From Methylosinus sp. Ce-a6 (GTDB lineage Bacteria > Pseudomonadota > Alphaproteobacteria > Rhizobiales > Beijerinckiaceae), in contig NZ_BGJX01000005.1 in the NCBI RefSeq assembly GCF_009811655.1, forward strand, positions 119,836-183,835: a stretch of 64,000 nt of DNA, given 5' to 3'. Shown one piece after another: positions 42,300 through 52,024 of this stretch; the stretch's first letter is position 1; every line of letters begins with the position of its first letter. The translations under genes and the position numbers were made by a program. The notes beneath the pieces are model-generated. The model saw nothing but the letters and a program-made list of their open reading frames with translations. It ran no database searches and was not told where the DNA came from.

Positions 42300-43664
42300 A
42301 TGGTCAGCGACATACTCATCGTCGACGACGAGGAAGATATCAGAGAGCTCGTCGCGGGGATTCTCGGCGACGAGGGCCATGGGGCGCGCACCGCCAAGGA
42401 CGCCGATGGCGCGCTCGCGGCCATAGAGCAACGCCGCCCGCATCTCGTCTTCCTCGACATTTGGCTGCAGGGCTCGCGCCTCGACGGGATGCAGCTGCTG
42501 GAGATCATTCAGAAGCAGCACAAAGGCCTGCCGGTGGTGATGATCTCCGGCCACGGCAATATCGAGACGGCGGTGAGCGCCATAAAGCTCGGCGCCTATG
42601 ACTTCATCGAGAAGCCGTTCAAGGCCGATCGCCTGGTGCTCGTCGCCGAGCGCGCGCTCGAGGCCTCGCATCTGCGCCGCGAATTGAGCGCGCTGCGCCA
42701 GCGCGCCGGCGCCTCGGACCGCATCGTCGGCGGCTCCTTTGCGGCGCATCAGCTGCAGCAGGTCATCGCGCGCGTCGCCCCGGTCAATTCGCGCGTGCTC
42801 ATCACCGGCCAGCCGGGCTCCGGCAAGGAGCTCGCCGCCCGCTGCATCCATGCGGCTTCGCAGCGCGCGAGCGGCCCCTTCGTCGTCATCAATGCGGCGA
42901 CGATCACGCCGGAAAATATGGAGAGCGAGCTTTTCGGCGTGGAGGGCGCCGACGGGACCCGCAAGATCGGCGCGCTCGAAGAGGCCCATGGCGGCACGCT
43001 CTTCCTCGACGAGATCGCCGACATGCCCAAGGACACGCAGGCGAAAATCCTGCGCGTTCTCGTCGAGCAGAATTTTCAGCGCGTCGGCGGGACGACACGC
43101 GTCGAGGTCGACGTGCGCATCATCTCCTCCTCGGCGCGCGACCTCGCCTCGGCGATCGAGGAGGGGACGCTGCGCGAGGACCTCTTCCATCGCCTCTCCG
43201 TGGTGCCGATCCGCATTCCATCGCTCGCCGAGCGACGCGAGGACATCCCCGAGCTCATCGAATATTTCATGGAGCAGGTGTCGGCGACCTCCGGCATGCC
43301 GCGCCGCAAGATCAGCGGGGACGCGCTCGCCGTGATGCAATTGCACGACTGGCCGGGCAACATCCGCCAGCTGCGCAACAATGTGGAGCGGCTGATGATT
43401 CTGACCGCCGGCGACGCCGCGGCGGAAATCTCGGCCGAAATGCTGCCCTCGGAGATCGGCCAGCTCGTCCCCTCGACGCCGGCCGGCGTGCGCGGCGAGA
43501 AGCTGATGAGCCTGCCGCTGCGCGAGGCGCGCGAAGTGTTCGAGCGAGAATATCTGATCGCTCAGCTCAATCGCTTCAGCAACAACATTTCCCGCACGGC
43601 GGAATTCATCGGAATGGAGCGTTCGGCGCTCCATCGCAAGTTGAAGTCGCTCGCCATCGAATGA
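42300..43664 (+). CDS. ntrX: Response regulator NtrX
   Basis: The protein has 454 residues. A receiver domain with Asp53 (VFLDIWLQG) is followed by an AAA+ domain with Walker A GQPGSGKE, and a Fis-type helix-turn-helix ending (NNISRTAEFIGMERSALHRKLKSL). Where NtrC-type proteins carry GAFTGA it reads FGVEGADGTRKIGALEEAHGG, so it should not contact sigma-54 in the usual way; the same loss is known in other alphaproteobacterial NtrX proteins. ATG 42300 gives the usual MVSDILIVDDE start; ATG 42288 is directly at the ntrY stop. Confidence 0.95.
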   Translation: MVSDILIVDDEEDIRELVAGILGDEGHGARTAKDADGALAAIEQRRPHLVFLDIWLQGSRLDGMQLLEIIQKQHKGLPVVMISGHGNIETAVSAIKLGAYDFIEKPFKADRLVLVAERALEASHLRRELSALRQRAGASDRIVGGSFAAHQLQQVIARVAPVNSRVLITGQPGSGKELAARCIHAASQRASGPFVVINAATITPENMESELFGVEGADGTRKIGALEEAHGGTLFLDEIADMPKDTQAKILRVLVEQNFQRVGGTTRVEVDVRIISSSARDLASAIEEGTLREDLFHRLSVVPIRIPSLAERREDIPELIEYFMEQVSATSGMPRRKISGDALAVMQLHDWPGNIRQLRNNVERLMILTAGDAAAEISAEMLPSEIGQLVPSTPAGVRGEKLMSLPLREAREVFEREYLIAQLNRFSNNISRTAEFIGMERSALHRKLKSLAIE

Positions 43665-43927
43665 GGCGACAAATCTCGCCGATACAAGGCCTTGCGAAAA
43701 ATTCCTATTGGCTCTGCGGCGGTTTGGCTCTAGTTGATGGGCTTCGTCTCGTCGTAAACTCGTCGAAACAACGGGCTAGAGAAACGGAATAGGAGGCCTT
43801 TCGCCGCATGAGGGAGTTGCGTCTTGCGCATTGCGCCGCCGCAGTCTCTAATGTGCGGTCGGATGGCTATGGACCGATAAGAGCGACGCAAATCGCCCCG
43901 ATAACGAAAAACAGAACAGGATAGCCG

Positions 43928-44197
43928 ATGTCCTCCGAACGCGCGCAGAATCTCCAGGATACCTTTTTGAATTACGTGAGGAAGAACAAAGTCCCGCTCA
44001 CGATTTTTCTGGTCAATGGCGTGAAATTGCAGGGTATCGTGACTTGGTTCGACAACTTCTGCCTCTTGCTGCGCCGCGATGGGCATTCGCAGCTCGTCTA
44101 CAAACATGCGATCTCGACGATCATGCCCGGTCATCCGATCCATATGTTCGAGCCGGGAGAAGAAGGCGCGGAGCCCGCGCCGGAGCGCCATCGCTGA
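43928..44197 (+). CDS. hfq: RNA chaperone Hfq
   Basis: The protein has 89 residues. Sm1 ([39 protein letters not shown]) and Sm2 ([12 protein letters not shown]) motifs are complete and the C-terminal tail is short and acidic. It pairs small RNAs with mRNAs. The order ntrX-hfq-hflX is conserved in alphaproteobacteria. A 263-bp gap separates it from ntrX, enough for its own promoter. Confidence 0.97.
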   Translation: MSSERAQNLQDTFLNYVRKNKVPLTIFLVNGVKLQGIVTWFDNFCLLLRRDGHSQLVYKHAISTIMPGHPIHMFEPGEEGAEPAPERHR

Positions 44198-44326
44198 GCA
44201 GGATCGAGGAGAGGCGGACAAACGAGGAGGGGCGGACTCGCTCCTTCGGCCGGAGTCCTGTAAAAAACAACTGATGCTGACGATGCGCGGCGCCTTGCCG
44301 GCGCCTCGTCCAGCGCCGAGGTCGGG

Positions 44327-45714
<1,388 letters not shown>

Positions 45715-45715
<1 letters not shown>

Positions 45716-45778
45716 CGTCTTTTGTTTCGACGCGCTTCCAACGCCGAACCGGCGTCCACTTCGGCTGGAAACGCTCTG
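45715..45778 (+). repeat. Dispersed palindromic repeat, copy D (core only)
   Basis: It begins at the hflX stop and keeps CTTTTGTTTCGACGCGCTTCC and the GCCGAACCGGCGTCC...GGCTGGAAACGC core; the CATGTTTC hairpin arm is missing. Confidence 0.72.
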
Positions 45779-45833
45779 ATTTCGTTTCGGCCCGTCTCGC
45801 GCCCGTGAAGCCCCGAAAGCAGCGGATCGGATC

Positions 45834-46160
45834 ATGGATCGAATTTATCTGGTGATCGCCATTCTGTCCGAGGTCGTCGGCACCTCTGCGCTCAAGGCCA
45901 GCGAAGCCTTCTCGAAGCCTCTGCCGTCGATCGTCGTCGTCATCGGCTATTGTGTGTCCTTCTTTCTGCTGTCGCTCGCGCTGCGCAGCATTCCGGTCGC
46001 CGTGGCCTATGCGATATGGTCCGGCGTCGGCCAGGCGCTGATCGCCGTCGTCGCCTGGTTCGCGTTTCGCCAGACGCTCAACGCCGGAGAAATGGCCGGA
46101 ATGGGCCTCATCATCGCCGGCGTCGTCTTGCTGAGTCTCTTTTCCCAGACGACCCATTGA
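45834..46160 (+). CDS. SMR-family multidrug efflux protein
   Basis: The protein has 108 residues. It has four membrane helices with the SMR signature Glu13 ([15 protein letters not shown]), [29 protein letters not shown] and the final [26 protein letters not shown]. It works as a dimer exchanging protons for cationic drugs. It precedes the transferase gene by 10 bases and the two are probably co-transcribed. Both interrupt the usual hflX-mazG neighbourhood. Confidence 0.93.
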   Translation: MDRIYLVIAILSEVVGTSALKASEAFSKPLPSIVVVIGYCVSFFLLSLALRSIPVAVAYAIWSGVGQALIAVVAWFAFRQTLNAGEMAGMGLIIAGVVLLSLFSQTTH

Positions 46161-46170
46161 GGATTTTTTG

Positions 46171-46824
46171 ATGACTTTCTCTCTGCTCATCGGCAACAAG
46201 GCCTATTCGTCCTGGTCGCTGCGGCCCTGGCTGCTGCTGAAGCAGTTCGGCATTCCCTTCGAGGAGACCTTGGTTCCGCTCTATGGACCGGAGTCCAAGG
46301 AAAAGCTCCTCGCCTTCTCGCCGGCGGGAAAGGCGCCGGCGCTGCGCTGCGACGACAGTCTCGTCTGGGATTCGCTCGCCATCGTCGAATTCGTCGCCGA
46401 GCGCTATCCCGATCTCGCGATCTGGCCGCGCGACCCGGCGGCGCGCGCCCTGGCGCGCTCGCTCGCCGCGGAAATGCATTCGGGTTTCACGGCGATGCGC
46501 GGCGAGTTCCCCACCAATTTCCGCCGCCCGCCGCGCCCGGTCGGAGCGCCGAGCCCGGCGGCGGCGGCCGACATAGCGCGCATAGACGCCGCTTGGCGCG
46601 ACGCACGCGCGCGCTTTGGTTCAGAGGGGCTGTTTCTGTTCGGCGCCTTTTCGGCGGCGGACGCCATGTTCGCGCCGGTCGTCTGCCGTTTCTCGACCTA
46701 TGTCCTCGATGTCTCGACACAGGCGCAGGATTACATGCGCGCGATCGAGACGCTTCCGGCCTATCGGGAATGGGTGGAGAGCGGGCGCGCCGAGCCCTGG
46801 GTTCTCGAGAAATTCGAGCAGTGA
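46171..46824 (+). CDS. Glutathione S-transferase family protein
   Basis: The protein has 217 residues. The thioredoxin-like N-terminus (LLIGNKAYSSWSLRPWLLLKQFGIPFEE, SPAGKAPALRCDDSLVWDSLAIVEFVAERYP) has the likely catalytic Ser in YSSWSLRPW; the helical C-terminal domain includes FGAFSAADAMFAPVVCRF. Substrate is unknown. An in-frame TTG at 46168 precedes the ATG. It is convergent with mazG. Confidence 0.92.
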   Translation: MTFSLLIGNKAYSSWSLRPWLLLKQFGIPFEETLVPLYGPESKEKLLAFSPAGKAPALRCDDSLVWDSLAIVEFVAERYPDLAIWPRDPAARALARSLAAEMHSGFTAMRGEFPTNFRRPPRPVGAPSPAAAADIARIDAAWRDARARFGSEGLFLFGAFSAADAMFAPVVCRFSTYVLDVSTQAQDYMRAIETLPAYREWVESGRAEPWVLEKFEQ

Positions 46825-46851
46825 GTCGAGGCGCCGCTCATACGACGCGGC

Positions 46852-47664
46852 TCATTCGCGTTCGGCGATTTTGGCCGCCTGCCACAATGCTTCCATCTCG
46901 TCGAGCGTCGATTCCCGCGGGCTCGCTCCCTTTTCCGCGAGCGCGCGCTCGATGAAACGGAAGCGCCGCTCGAATTTGGCGTTGGCGCCGCGCAGCGCCT
47001 GCTCGGGGTCGGCCCCGACGTGCCGCGCCAGATTGGCGACGGCGAAGAGAAGATCGCCGATCTCCGCGGCGAGGGCGGGCGAGGGGGCTCCGGCCTCCAG
47101 CTCCTCCTCCACTTCACGGGTCTCCTCGCGGATCTTCTCCAGCACCAGCCGGGCGTCGGCCCAGTCGAAGCCGACCTTGCCGGCCTTCTCCTGCAGCTTG
47201 ACCGCGCGCGTCAGAGCGGGCAGGGCCGGGGGCACGCCGTCGAGAAGTCCCTGCGCCTCCTCGAGGCCGCGCCGCTCGGCGCGGAGCTGTTTCTCACGCG
47301 CCTTGATCTCGGCCCATTGAATCGAGACGTCTTCCGCGGTGGCGGCGCTCTTGTCGCCGAACACATGCGGATGGCGGCGGACGAGCTTGTCGGAAATGGC
47401 CTCGACGACGTCGGCGAAGGCGAAAGCCCCGGCCTCCTCGGCCAATCGGGAATGGAAGACGACCTGCAGCAACAGATCGCCGAGCTCCTCGCGCAGATCG
47501 CCGAGATCGCCGCGCTCGATAGCGTCGACGACTTCATAGGCCTCTTCGAGCGTATAGGGCGCGATGCTGCCGAAATCCTGCTCGAGGTCCCAAGGGCAGC
47601 CGCTTCCGGGCGTCCGCAGAGCCGCCATTATGCCGATGAGACGGGCGACCCGTTCCTCAGCCAT
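46852..47664 (-). CDS. mazG: Nucleoside triphosphate pyrophosphohydrolase MazG
   Basis: The protein has 270 residues with two MazG repeats. The first has GCPWDLEQDFGSIAPYTLEEAYEVVDAIERGDLGDLREELGDLLLQVVFHSRLAEE with the EExxE...ExxD metal-binding residues; the second has a similar set (EETREVEEELEAG...EIGDLLFAVANLARHVG). It clears aberrant nucleotides and can lower (p)ppGpp stress signals. Confidence 0.95.
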   Translation of the reverse strand: MAEERVARLIGIMAALRTPGSGCPWDLEQDFGSIAPYTLEEAYEVVDAIERGDLGDLREELGDLLLQVVFHSRLAEEAGAFAFADVVEAISDKLVRRHPHVFGDKSAATAEDVSIQWAEIKAREKQLRAERRGLEEAQGLLDGVPPALPALTRAVKLQEKAGKVGFDWADARLVLEKIREETREVEEELEAGAPSPALAAEIGDLLFAVANLARHVGADPEQALRGANAKFERRFRFIERALAEKGASPRESTLDEMEALWQAAKIAERE

Positions 47665-47969
47665 CGATCAGCTCCGCTGGTTCGCGCAAGAGGGCGAAGC
47701 GTGAGCGACGCGTTGTTTTGACGCAGTGGAGCACGCGAAAAAAGGCGAGGAGTTCGAGGCGCTTTGCTCTAACATGAGTGCCGGATCTCGACTGCGCCCT
47801 CGGTCTACCGCCCTCCGCAGTCGATCCGAGGGTCCGGGGCCTTGGTGCGCCTTGCAAACGACAGCGCCTCGGACCCGACTTGCGCATCCGAGGCGTTGAA
47901 AGGATTTCTGTTCGACGACAGGCGCGTCGCCGCAAGTCGTGTCCGACTTGCGGCTTTCGATTTCCGCGC
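47665..47969. other. Non-coding gap with nested inverted repeats
   Basis: These 305 bases lie between mazG and the cold-shock gene and contain no convincing gene. Three perfect inverted repeats are present: GGGTCCG/CGGACCC (47830-47836, 47870-47876), CGCCTCGGA/TCCGAGGCG (47865-47873, 47887-47895), and an 11-bp hairpin GCCGCAAGTCG with a TGTC loop (47929-47954). The last could close the cold-shock transcript although it lacks a T-run. Confidence 0.5.
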
Positions 47970-48638
47970 TCAGTCGAGCGAGATCGACAGAGCCTCGCGA
48001 CCCTTTGCCGTGTCGACGACCTGCATCGTCACCGGCTGGCCTTCGGCGAGATGATTGACGCCGGAGGGGCCGAGGATCGAGATGTGGACGAAGACGTCCT
48101 TGCCGCCGTCGTTCGACTGCACGAAGCCGAAGCCCTTGGTCTCGTCGAACCATTTGACCTTGCCGGAGACCGGCACGGCCGTCGACGGATCGGGAGCCTG
48201 ACGCCGCGGAGGCCGATCGAAGCCGCCGCCGCCGCCACCGCTGCTGCGCGGACGCTCGGCGGTCGCGGTCGAAAGATCGACCTCGAGCACGCGCGAGACC
48301 TGCTGGCCCTTGACCGAGCTCGAGACCTGCACCTTCAGCTTCGCGCCGGGAGGCAGGGCGTCATAGCCCGCCGCCTGGACGGCGCCGATATGCAGGAAGG
48401 CGTCGCCCGTGCCATTGCCGAGCTCGACGAAGCCGAAGCCTTTCTCGGGCTTGAACCATTTGACCACCGCGTCGATCGCGGGCTCGTTCGAAGGGGGCGC
48501 GGAATCGGGGAATCCGCCGCCTCCGCCGAATTGCGACCTCGGCGGCCGGCTGGGCCGCGGGCTGTCATAGCCGTATGGAGGGTCGTCGTCGAACCCACGT
48601 TTTCTGGGCCCCCGGAAGTCTCGACCTTTGCTGCTCAT
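47970..48638 (-). CDS. Double cold-shock domain protein
   Basis: The protein has 222 residues. A basic, glycine-rich start (RGPRKRGFDDD, GGGGGF) is followed by two cold-shock domains: about 55-120 (VKWFKPEKGFGFVEL, AFLHIG) and about 155-220 (GKVKWFDETKGFGFVQS, DVFVHISIL), joined by a Ser/Gly linker. It is a nucleic-acid chaperone. Long untranslated leaders are usual for this family, which may explain the large upstream gap. Confidence 0.93.
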   Translation of the reverse strand: MSSKGRDFRGPRKRGFDDDPPYGYDSPRPSRPPRSQFGGGGGFPDSAPPSNEPAIDAVVKWFKPEKGFGFVELGNGTGDAFLHIGAVQAAGYDALPPGAKLKVQVSSSVKGQQVSRVLEVDLSTATAERPRSSGGGGGGFDRPPRRQAPDPSTAVPVSGKVKWFDETKGFGFVQSNDGGKDVFVHISILGPSGVNHLAEGQPVTMQVVDTAKGREALSISLD

Positions 48639-49149
48639 GTCTTAGTACTCGTCTCCGCCATCGCCAGAAGACCGCTATAGCCACATACACGGCCTCTCGC
48701 CGGGCGCTGAAGCGCCGACGACGCGCGCTCGTTCGCCGGCGTCTCGCGGAGAGCCGGTTCCGGTGCGTTCGTAAGTGTGCCAGTTGAATGCCATATAGTC
48801 CCGCGCAATCGCCTTTTTACCAGGAAACGGCCCATTCTGGCTAGATGAATTCGCCAGCCGAGTCGAAAAAACCGGAGGCCGCAGTTCGTCACGCCCGAGT
48901 CGCAGGACGTGAATTCGAGATCGAAGTCCCGAAAAGTGGCCAGAGCGCGGCAAATTGCTGGCGCGTCCGCCGCTTCGACGCGCCACAGATCGAGGGCGGA
49001 GGCGGGCGGCGCCGATAAGCTCACGGAATCAGGGCGAGTTCGGGATACGTAATTCGCATAATCGATATTATGGAACTTAAAAAAGTCCGTCCGGCGCGGC
49101 GCAAATGCGGCGGATCCGTGAGCGTTTCGGGACTGTTTCGGGCGCGGCG
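48639..49149. other. Non-coding gap upstream of the cold-shock gene
   Basis: 511 bases lie between the cold-shock start and the MBL-fold gene. A 129-codon open frame on the minus strand (48635-49024) has no recognisable family and an erratic composition, so I do not call it. A long cold-shock mRNA leader reading leftward is the likeliest content. No tRNA or clear terminator is visible. Confidence 0.45.
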
Positions 49150-49947
49150 TTACGCCAGCTCGATCCGCATTCCGTCATAGGCCGGCGTCACATCCGGCGG
49201 CAGCGTCGCGGCGAGCGCCTCATAGTCGAGATCGACGTGGAGGTCGGTCAGGACGGCGCGGCGCGGCTTGAAATGGGCGATCCATTCCAGCGCCTCGCCG
49301 ACGGAAAGATGCGTGCCATGGCGCTTGTGGCGGAGCGCGTCGATGATCCAGACGTCGAGCCCCTCGAGATGGCGGAAGCTCTCCTTCGGCACGGAATTGA
49401 GGTCCGGCGTATAAGCAAGGCCGCCGATGCGGAAGCCGAGAGCGTCCATATCGCCATGGTCGAGACGGAATGGCACGGCCTCGATCGCGCCGGCGGGCCC
49501 TTCGACCGAAACTTCGCGGCCGAGATGGATGCGATGCTCGTCGAGCAGCGGCGGGTAATAGCTGCCGGGCGGCGTCTTGAAGATGTAGTCGAAGCGATCG
49601 GTCAACATATTCGCCGTCGGCTCGTCCAGATAGGCCGGAATGCGGCGGCCGCTCTCGAGGACGAGACCGCGGACGTCGTCGACGCCATGAGTGTGATCGG
49701 CGTGCGGATGGGTGAAGAGAATTCCGTCGAGATGGTCGACCTGCGCGTCGAGCAATTGCTCGCGCAGGTCGGGCGAGGTGTCGATCAGCACATTGGTCCG
49801 CTTCTCGCCGTCCGTCCGCGTGGCCAGGATCGAGCAGCGGCGGCGGCGGTTCTTCGGATTGGCCGGATCGCAAGCGCCCCAGCCCTGCCCGACGCGCGGC
49901 ACGCCGCCCGAGGAGCCGCAGCCCAATATGGTGACCGTCAGGCTCAT
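49150..49947 (-). CDS. MBL-fold metal-dependent hydrolase (PhnP-like)
   Basis: The protein has 265 residues. The start TVTILGCGSSGGVPRVG and the metal-binding motif THPHADHTHG are those of the PhnP/lipoate-octanoate-associated MBL subgroup, and later VLTDLHVDLDYE completes the site. The substrate is probably a cyclic phosphodiester or similar. It overlaps tatD by 4 bases and is its usual operon partner in alphaproteobacteria. Confidence 0.92.
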   Translation of the reverse strand: MSLTVTILGCGSSGGVPRVGQGWGACDPANPKNRRRRCSILATRTDGEKRTNVLIDTSPDLREQLLDAQVDHLDGILFTHPHADHTHGVDDVRGLVLESGRRIPAYLDEPTANMLTDRFDYIFKTPPGSYYPPLLDEHRIHLGREVSVEGPAGAIEAVPFRLDHGDMDALGFRIGGLAYTPDLNSVPKESFRHLEGLDVWIIDALRHKRHGTHLSVGEALEWIAHFKPRRAVLTDLHVDLDYEALAATLPPDVTPAYDGMRIELA

Positions 49948-50765
49948 TCGGCCGCCCGCCGCTCGTCGCTAGAAGCGCCGGCCGTTTCGATCGGCGTCAT
50001 CTTGGAGAAGAGCGCGAGGGCGTTGGCCGTCGTCCGCGCCGACATTTCCTCGAAGGAGACGCCTTTCACCTCGGCGAGCGTGCGCGCCGTGTCGGCGACA
50101 TAGGCCGGCTCGTTGCGCTTGCCGCGATGCGGGACCGGGGCGAGGAAGGGCGCGTCAGTCTCGACCAGGAGCCGCTCGAGCGGGACGTCGCGGGCGATCT
50201 CCCGCAAATCGCCCGAATTCTTGAACGTCACCACGCCGGAAAAGGAGATGTAGAGGCCGAGCTCGACCGCCGTCTCGGCGAGCGCGCGCGAGCTGGTGAA
50301 GCAATGGAGCAGGGCCTTGAAAGCCCCCTTCCCCATCTCCTCGCGCAGGATCGCGGCGCAATCCTCATCGGCGTCGCGCGAATGAATGACGAGCGGCAGG
50401 CCGCTCTCGCGCGCCGCGGCGATATGGGTGCGAAAAACCCGATGCGCCAGCTCGCGCGGGGCCTTGTCATAGTGATAGTCGAGCCCCGCCTCGCCTATGC
50501 CGACGCATTTGGGATGACGCGCCAGCGCCACCAGCTCGGCGGCGCTCGCCTCGCGCTCCTCATGGGCGTGGTTCGGATGCGTGCCGACAGTGCAGAACAC
50601 ATCCTCGTATCGCTCCGCTATGGCGCGGATCGCGTCGAATTTCTCGACATGGGTCGAGATGGTGACGAAGCGCGCGACGCCCTGCGCGCGAGCGCGCGCG
50701 ACGACCTCCTCCTGTTCCGGCGCGAAATCGGGGAAGTCGAGATGGCAGTGGGTGTCGATCAGCAT
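49944..50765 (-). CDS. tatD: TatD family metal-dependent DNase
   Basis: The protein has 273 residues. MLIDTHCHLDFPDF opens with the first metal-binding HxH; GIGEAGLDYHYDKAP, LPLVIHSRDADED and LLVETDAPFLAPVPHRGKRNEPAYV supply the other ligands. It is a 3'-5' exonuclease or deoxyribonuclease of the amidohydrolase fold. It begins 10 bases after the DUF1828 gene, so it is translated from the same message. Confidence 0.94.
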   Translation of the reverse strand: MLIDTHCHLDFPDFAPEQEEVVARARAQGVARFVTISTHVEKFDAIRAIAERYEDVFCTVGTHPNHAHEEREASAAELVALARHPKCVGIGEAGLDYHYDKAPRELAHRVFRTHIAAARESGLPLVIHSRDADEDCAAILREEMGKGAFKALLHCFTSSRALAETAVELGLYISFSGVVTFKNSGDLREIARDVPLERLLVETDAPFLAPVPHRGKRNEPAYVADTARTLAEVKGVSFEEMSARTTANALALFSKMTPIETAGASSDERRAAE

Positions 50766-50775
50766 GGGCTCTCTA

Positions 50776-51549
50776 TCAGGCGGCTAGTTCCATCCGGTTC
50801 TTCTCGCGATCCGACCAGAGGAGTGGTCGGATATCGTATCGTTCGAGTGCGCCGGTAACGGCTCCAGTAACCGGTCGCTCGGCGTCGTTGAGAATGGCGA
50901 CCGCGAGCGAATCCGTCGGACGCTCCTCTCTGGTATCAAGCCAGGCAAAGATCAGGCTTTGGGCAGTGTCCTTATTAGGGTTGTTTATCGCTTTAAGAAT
51001 GCGTTCCGGCGCAGTCTTAGAGCGCGGTATCCCGAAATCAAACTGGTGAGTATAGCCGCTTTTTCCGGTAAATTGGACATTTGGAAGAAATCGTATATCA
51101 GACAGATCAAGCCAATGCTCTACATCCTCTTTGAATAGGCTTTTAACGATCGGACGTGATGTATAAAACAAGTCATTGACAGCCAAAATCGCCTGGACGA
51201 GTGCGTGCTTGCGTGCGGAAAAATTGTCCGAATTGGCGCAGACGCTCAAAACTCCGTCGTTAAGATCGACTGCGAATCCATTGATCGCAATTTTTAGAAG
51301 GCTTTTTCGCTTTGGAATATCCAACAAGCAGCCGGAGAGTTCGAGGTCGCGTATCGTATGGCCGTCATCGGTCAGTCGATAAGCGCCATTTTCCTTGCGC
51401 ACGTAAATTTGAATATAATCATTATGTCGATCTAGATAGGGAGTAGTGATTTCGACCCAGTCGGCGTGCACGTTCCGCAAGGTCGTGCGGTCACGCAGCC
51501 ACATGCGGTAGCTATCCACGAGCCGCTCGATGTCCGAAACATCCGTCAC
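50776..51549 (-). CDS. DUF1828/DUF1829 domain protein
   Basis: A 257-residue protein. The N-terminal half (DWVEITTPYLDRHNDYIQIYVRKENGAYRLTDDGHTIRDLELSG) is DUF1828; the C-terminal half (FLPNVQFTGKSGYTHQFDFGIPRSKTAPERILKAINNPNKDTAQSLIFAWLDT) is DUF1829. The biochemical role is unknown. The GTG at 51549 overlaps the stop of the DUF6978 gene (GTGA), so the two are coupled. GC content is low for the region (about 38% in the row at 51061). It is inserted into the metG-tatD operon, which suggests recent acquisition of a two-gene module. Confidence 0.88.
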   Translation of the reverse strand: MTDVSDIERLVDSYRMWLRDRTTLRNVHADWVEITTPYLDRHNDYIQIYVRKENGAYRLTDDGHTIRDLELSGCLLDIPKRKSLLKIAINGFAVDLNDGVLSVCANSDNFSARKHALVQAILAVNDLFYTSRPIVKSLFKEDVEHWLDLSDIRFLPNVQFTGKSGYTHQFDFGIPRSKTAPERILKAINNPNKDTAQSLIFAWLDTREERPTDSLAVAILNDAERPVTGAVTGALERYDIRPLLWSDREKNRMELAA

Positions 51550-51992
51550 GAAAACAAACTCCGATCGAATTGAGGCGGCTCCGATACACCGCAATATTTC
51601 ATGAAATCCTCAAACGTTTCCCACCGCTTCGAGATATCCCGGAATTGCTCCATGGGAACCGCAAAAGCCCATTTGTCGGCGTAGCCTTCCCTATACAGGT
51701 GCAAATGCGATCCCCCGACCTCCGTGTCATCCGGATTGCGATGGGGCGGCCCATCGATGTCCAGCCGCGCCAGAATGATAACGACTCGCCCGCGAGTCTG
51801 ATAAGTGATTTTCGACAGGCTGACATAGCTTCTATTTACATCGAGAAGAAATCGCTCTTTCTCGTTCCACGATTGCAACTCGACAGAAATCTTATTTCCC
51901 GGGTCCGGGAACCGTACCGGTGCATTCGACAATGCGCGCTTGGCGATCGCCAACAATGCATCGGCTTCAGCCTGCGAAAGTTCATCTGTCAT
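51546..51992 (-). CDS. DUF6978 family protein, partner of DUF1828
   Basis: A 148-residue protein. LDVNRSYVSLSKITYQTRGRVVIILARLDIDGPPHRNPDDTEVGGSHLHLYREGYADKWAF is the DUF6978 pattern. The family often precedes a DUF1828 gene, as here. The conserved Arg, Asp and His residues (RLDIDGPPHRNP, HLHLYREG) suggest an enzyme or nucleic-acid binding protein, but this is inference. It starts 33 bases after the metG stop. Confidence 0.82.
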   Translation of the reverse strand: MTDELSQAEADALLAIAKRALSNAPVRFPDPGNKISVELQSWNEKERFLLDVNRSYVSLSKITYQTRGRVVIILARLDIDGPPHRNPDDTEVGGSHLHLYREGYADKWAFAVPMEQFRDISKRWETFEDFMKYCGVSEPPQFDRSLFS

Positions 51993-52024
51993 GCCGCATA
52001 GTTCCTGGTTTCAGAAACGGCCGA

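Noticed and set aside
40023..43634. 1203-codon open frame antisense to ntrY and ntrX
   Set aside because: It mirrors two certain genes in GC-rich DNA, has a low-complexity Arg/Ala/Glu/His-rich translation and no family resemblance.
48635..49024. 129-codon frame upstream of the cold-shock gene
   Set aside because: No similarity, no good ribosome site, and the position fits an untranslated leader.
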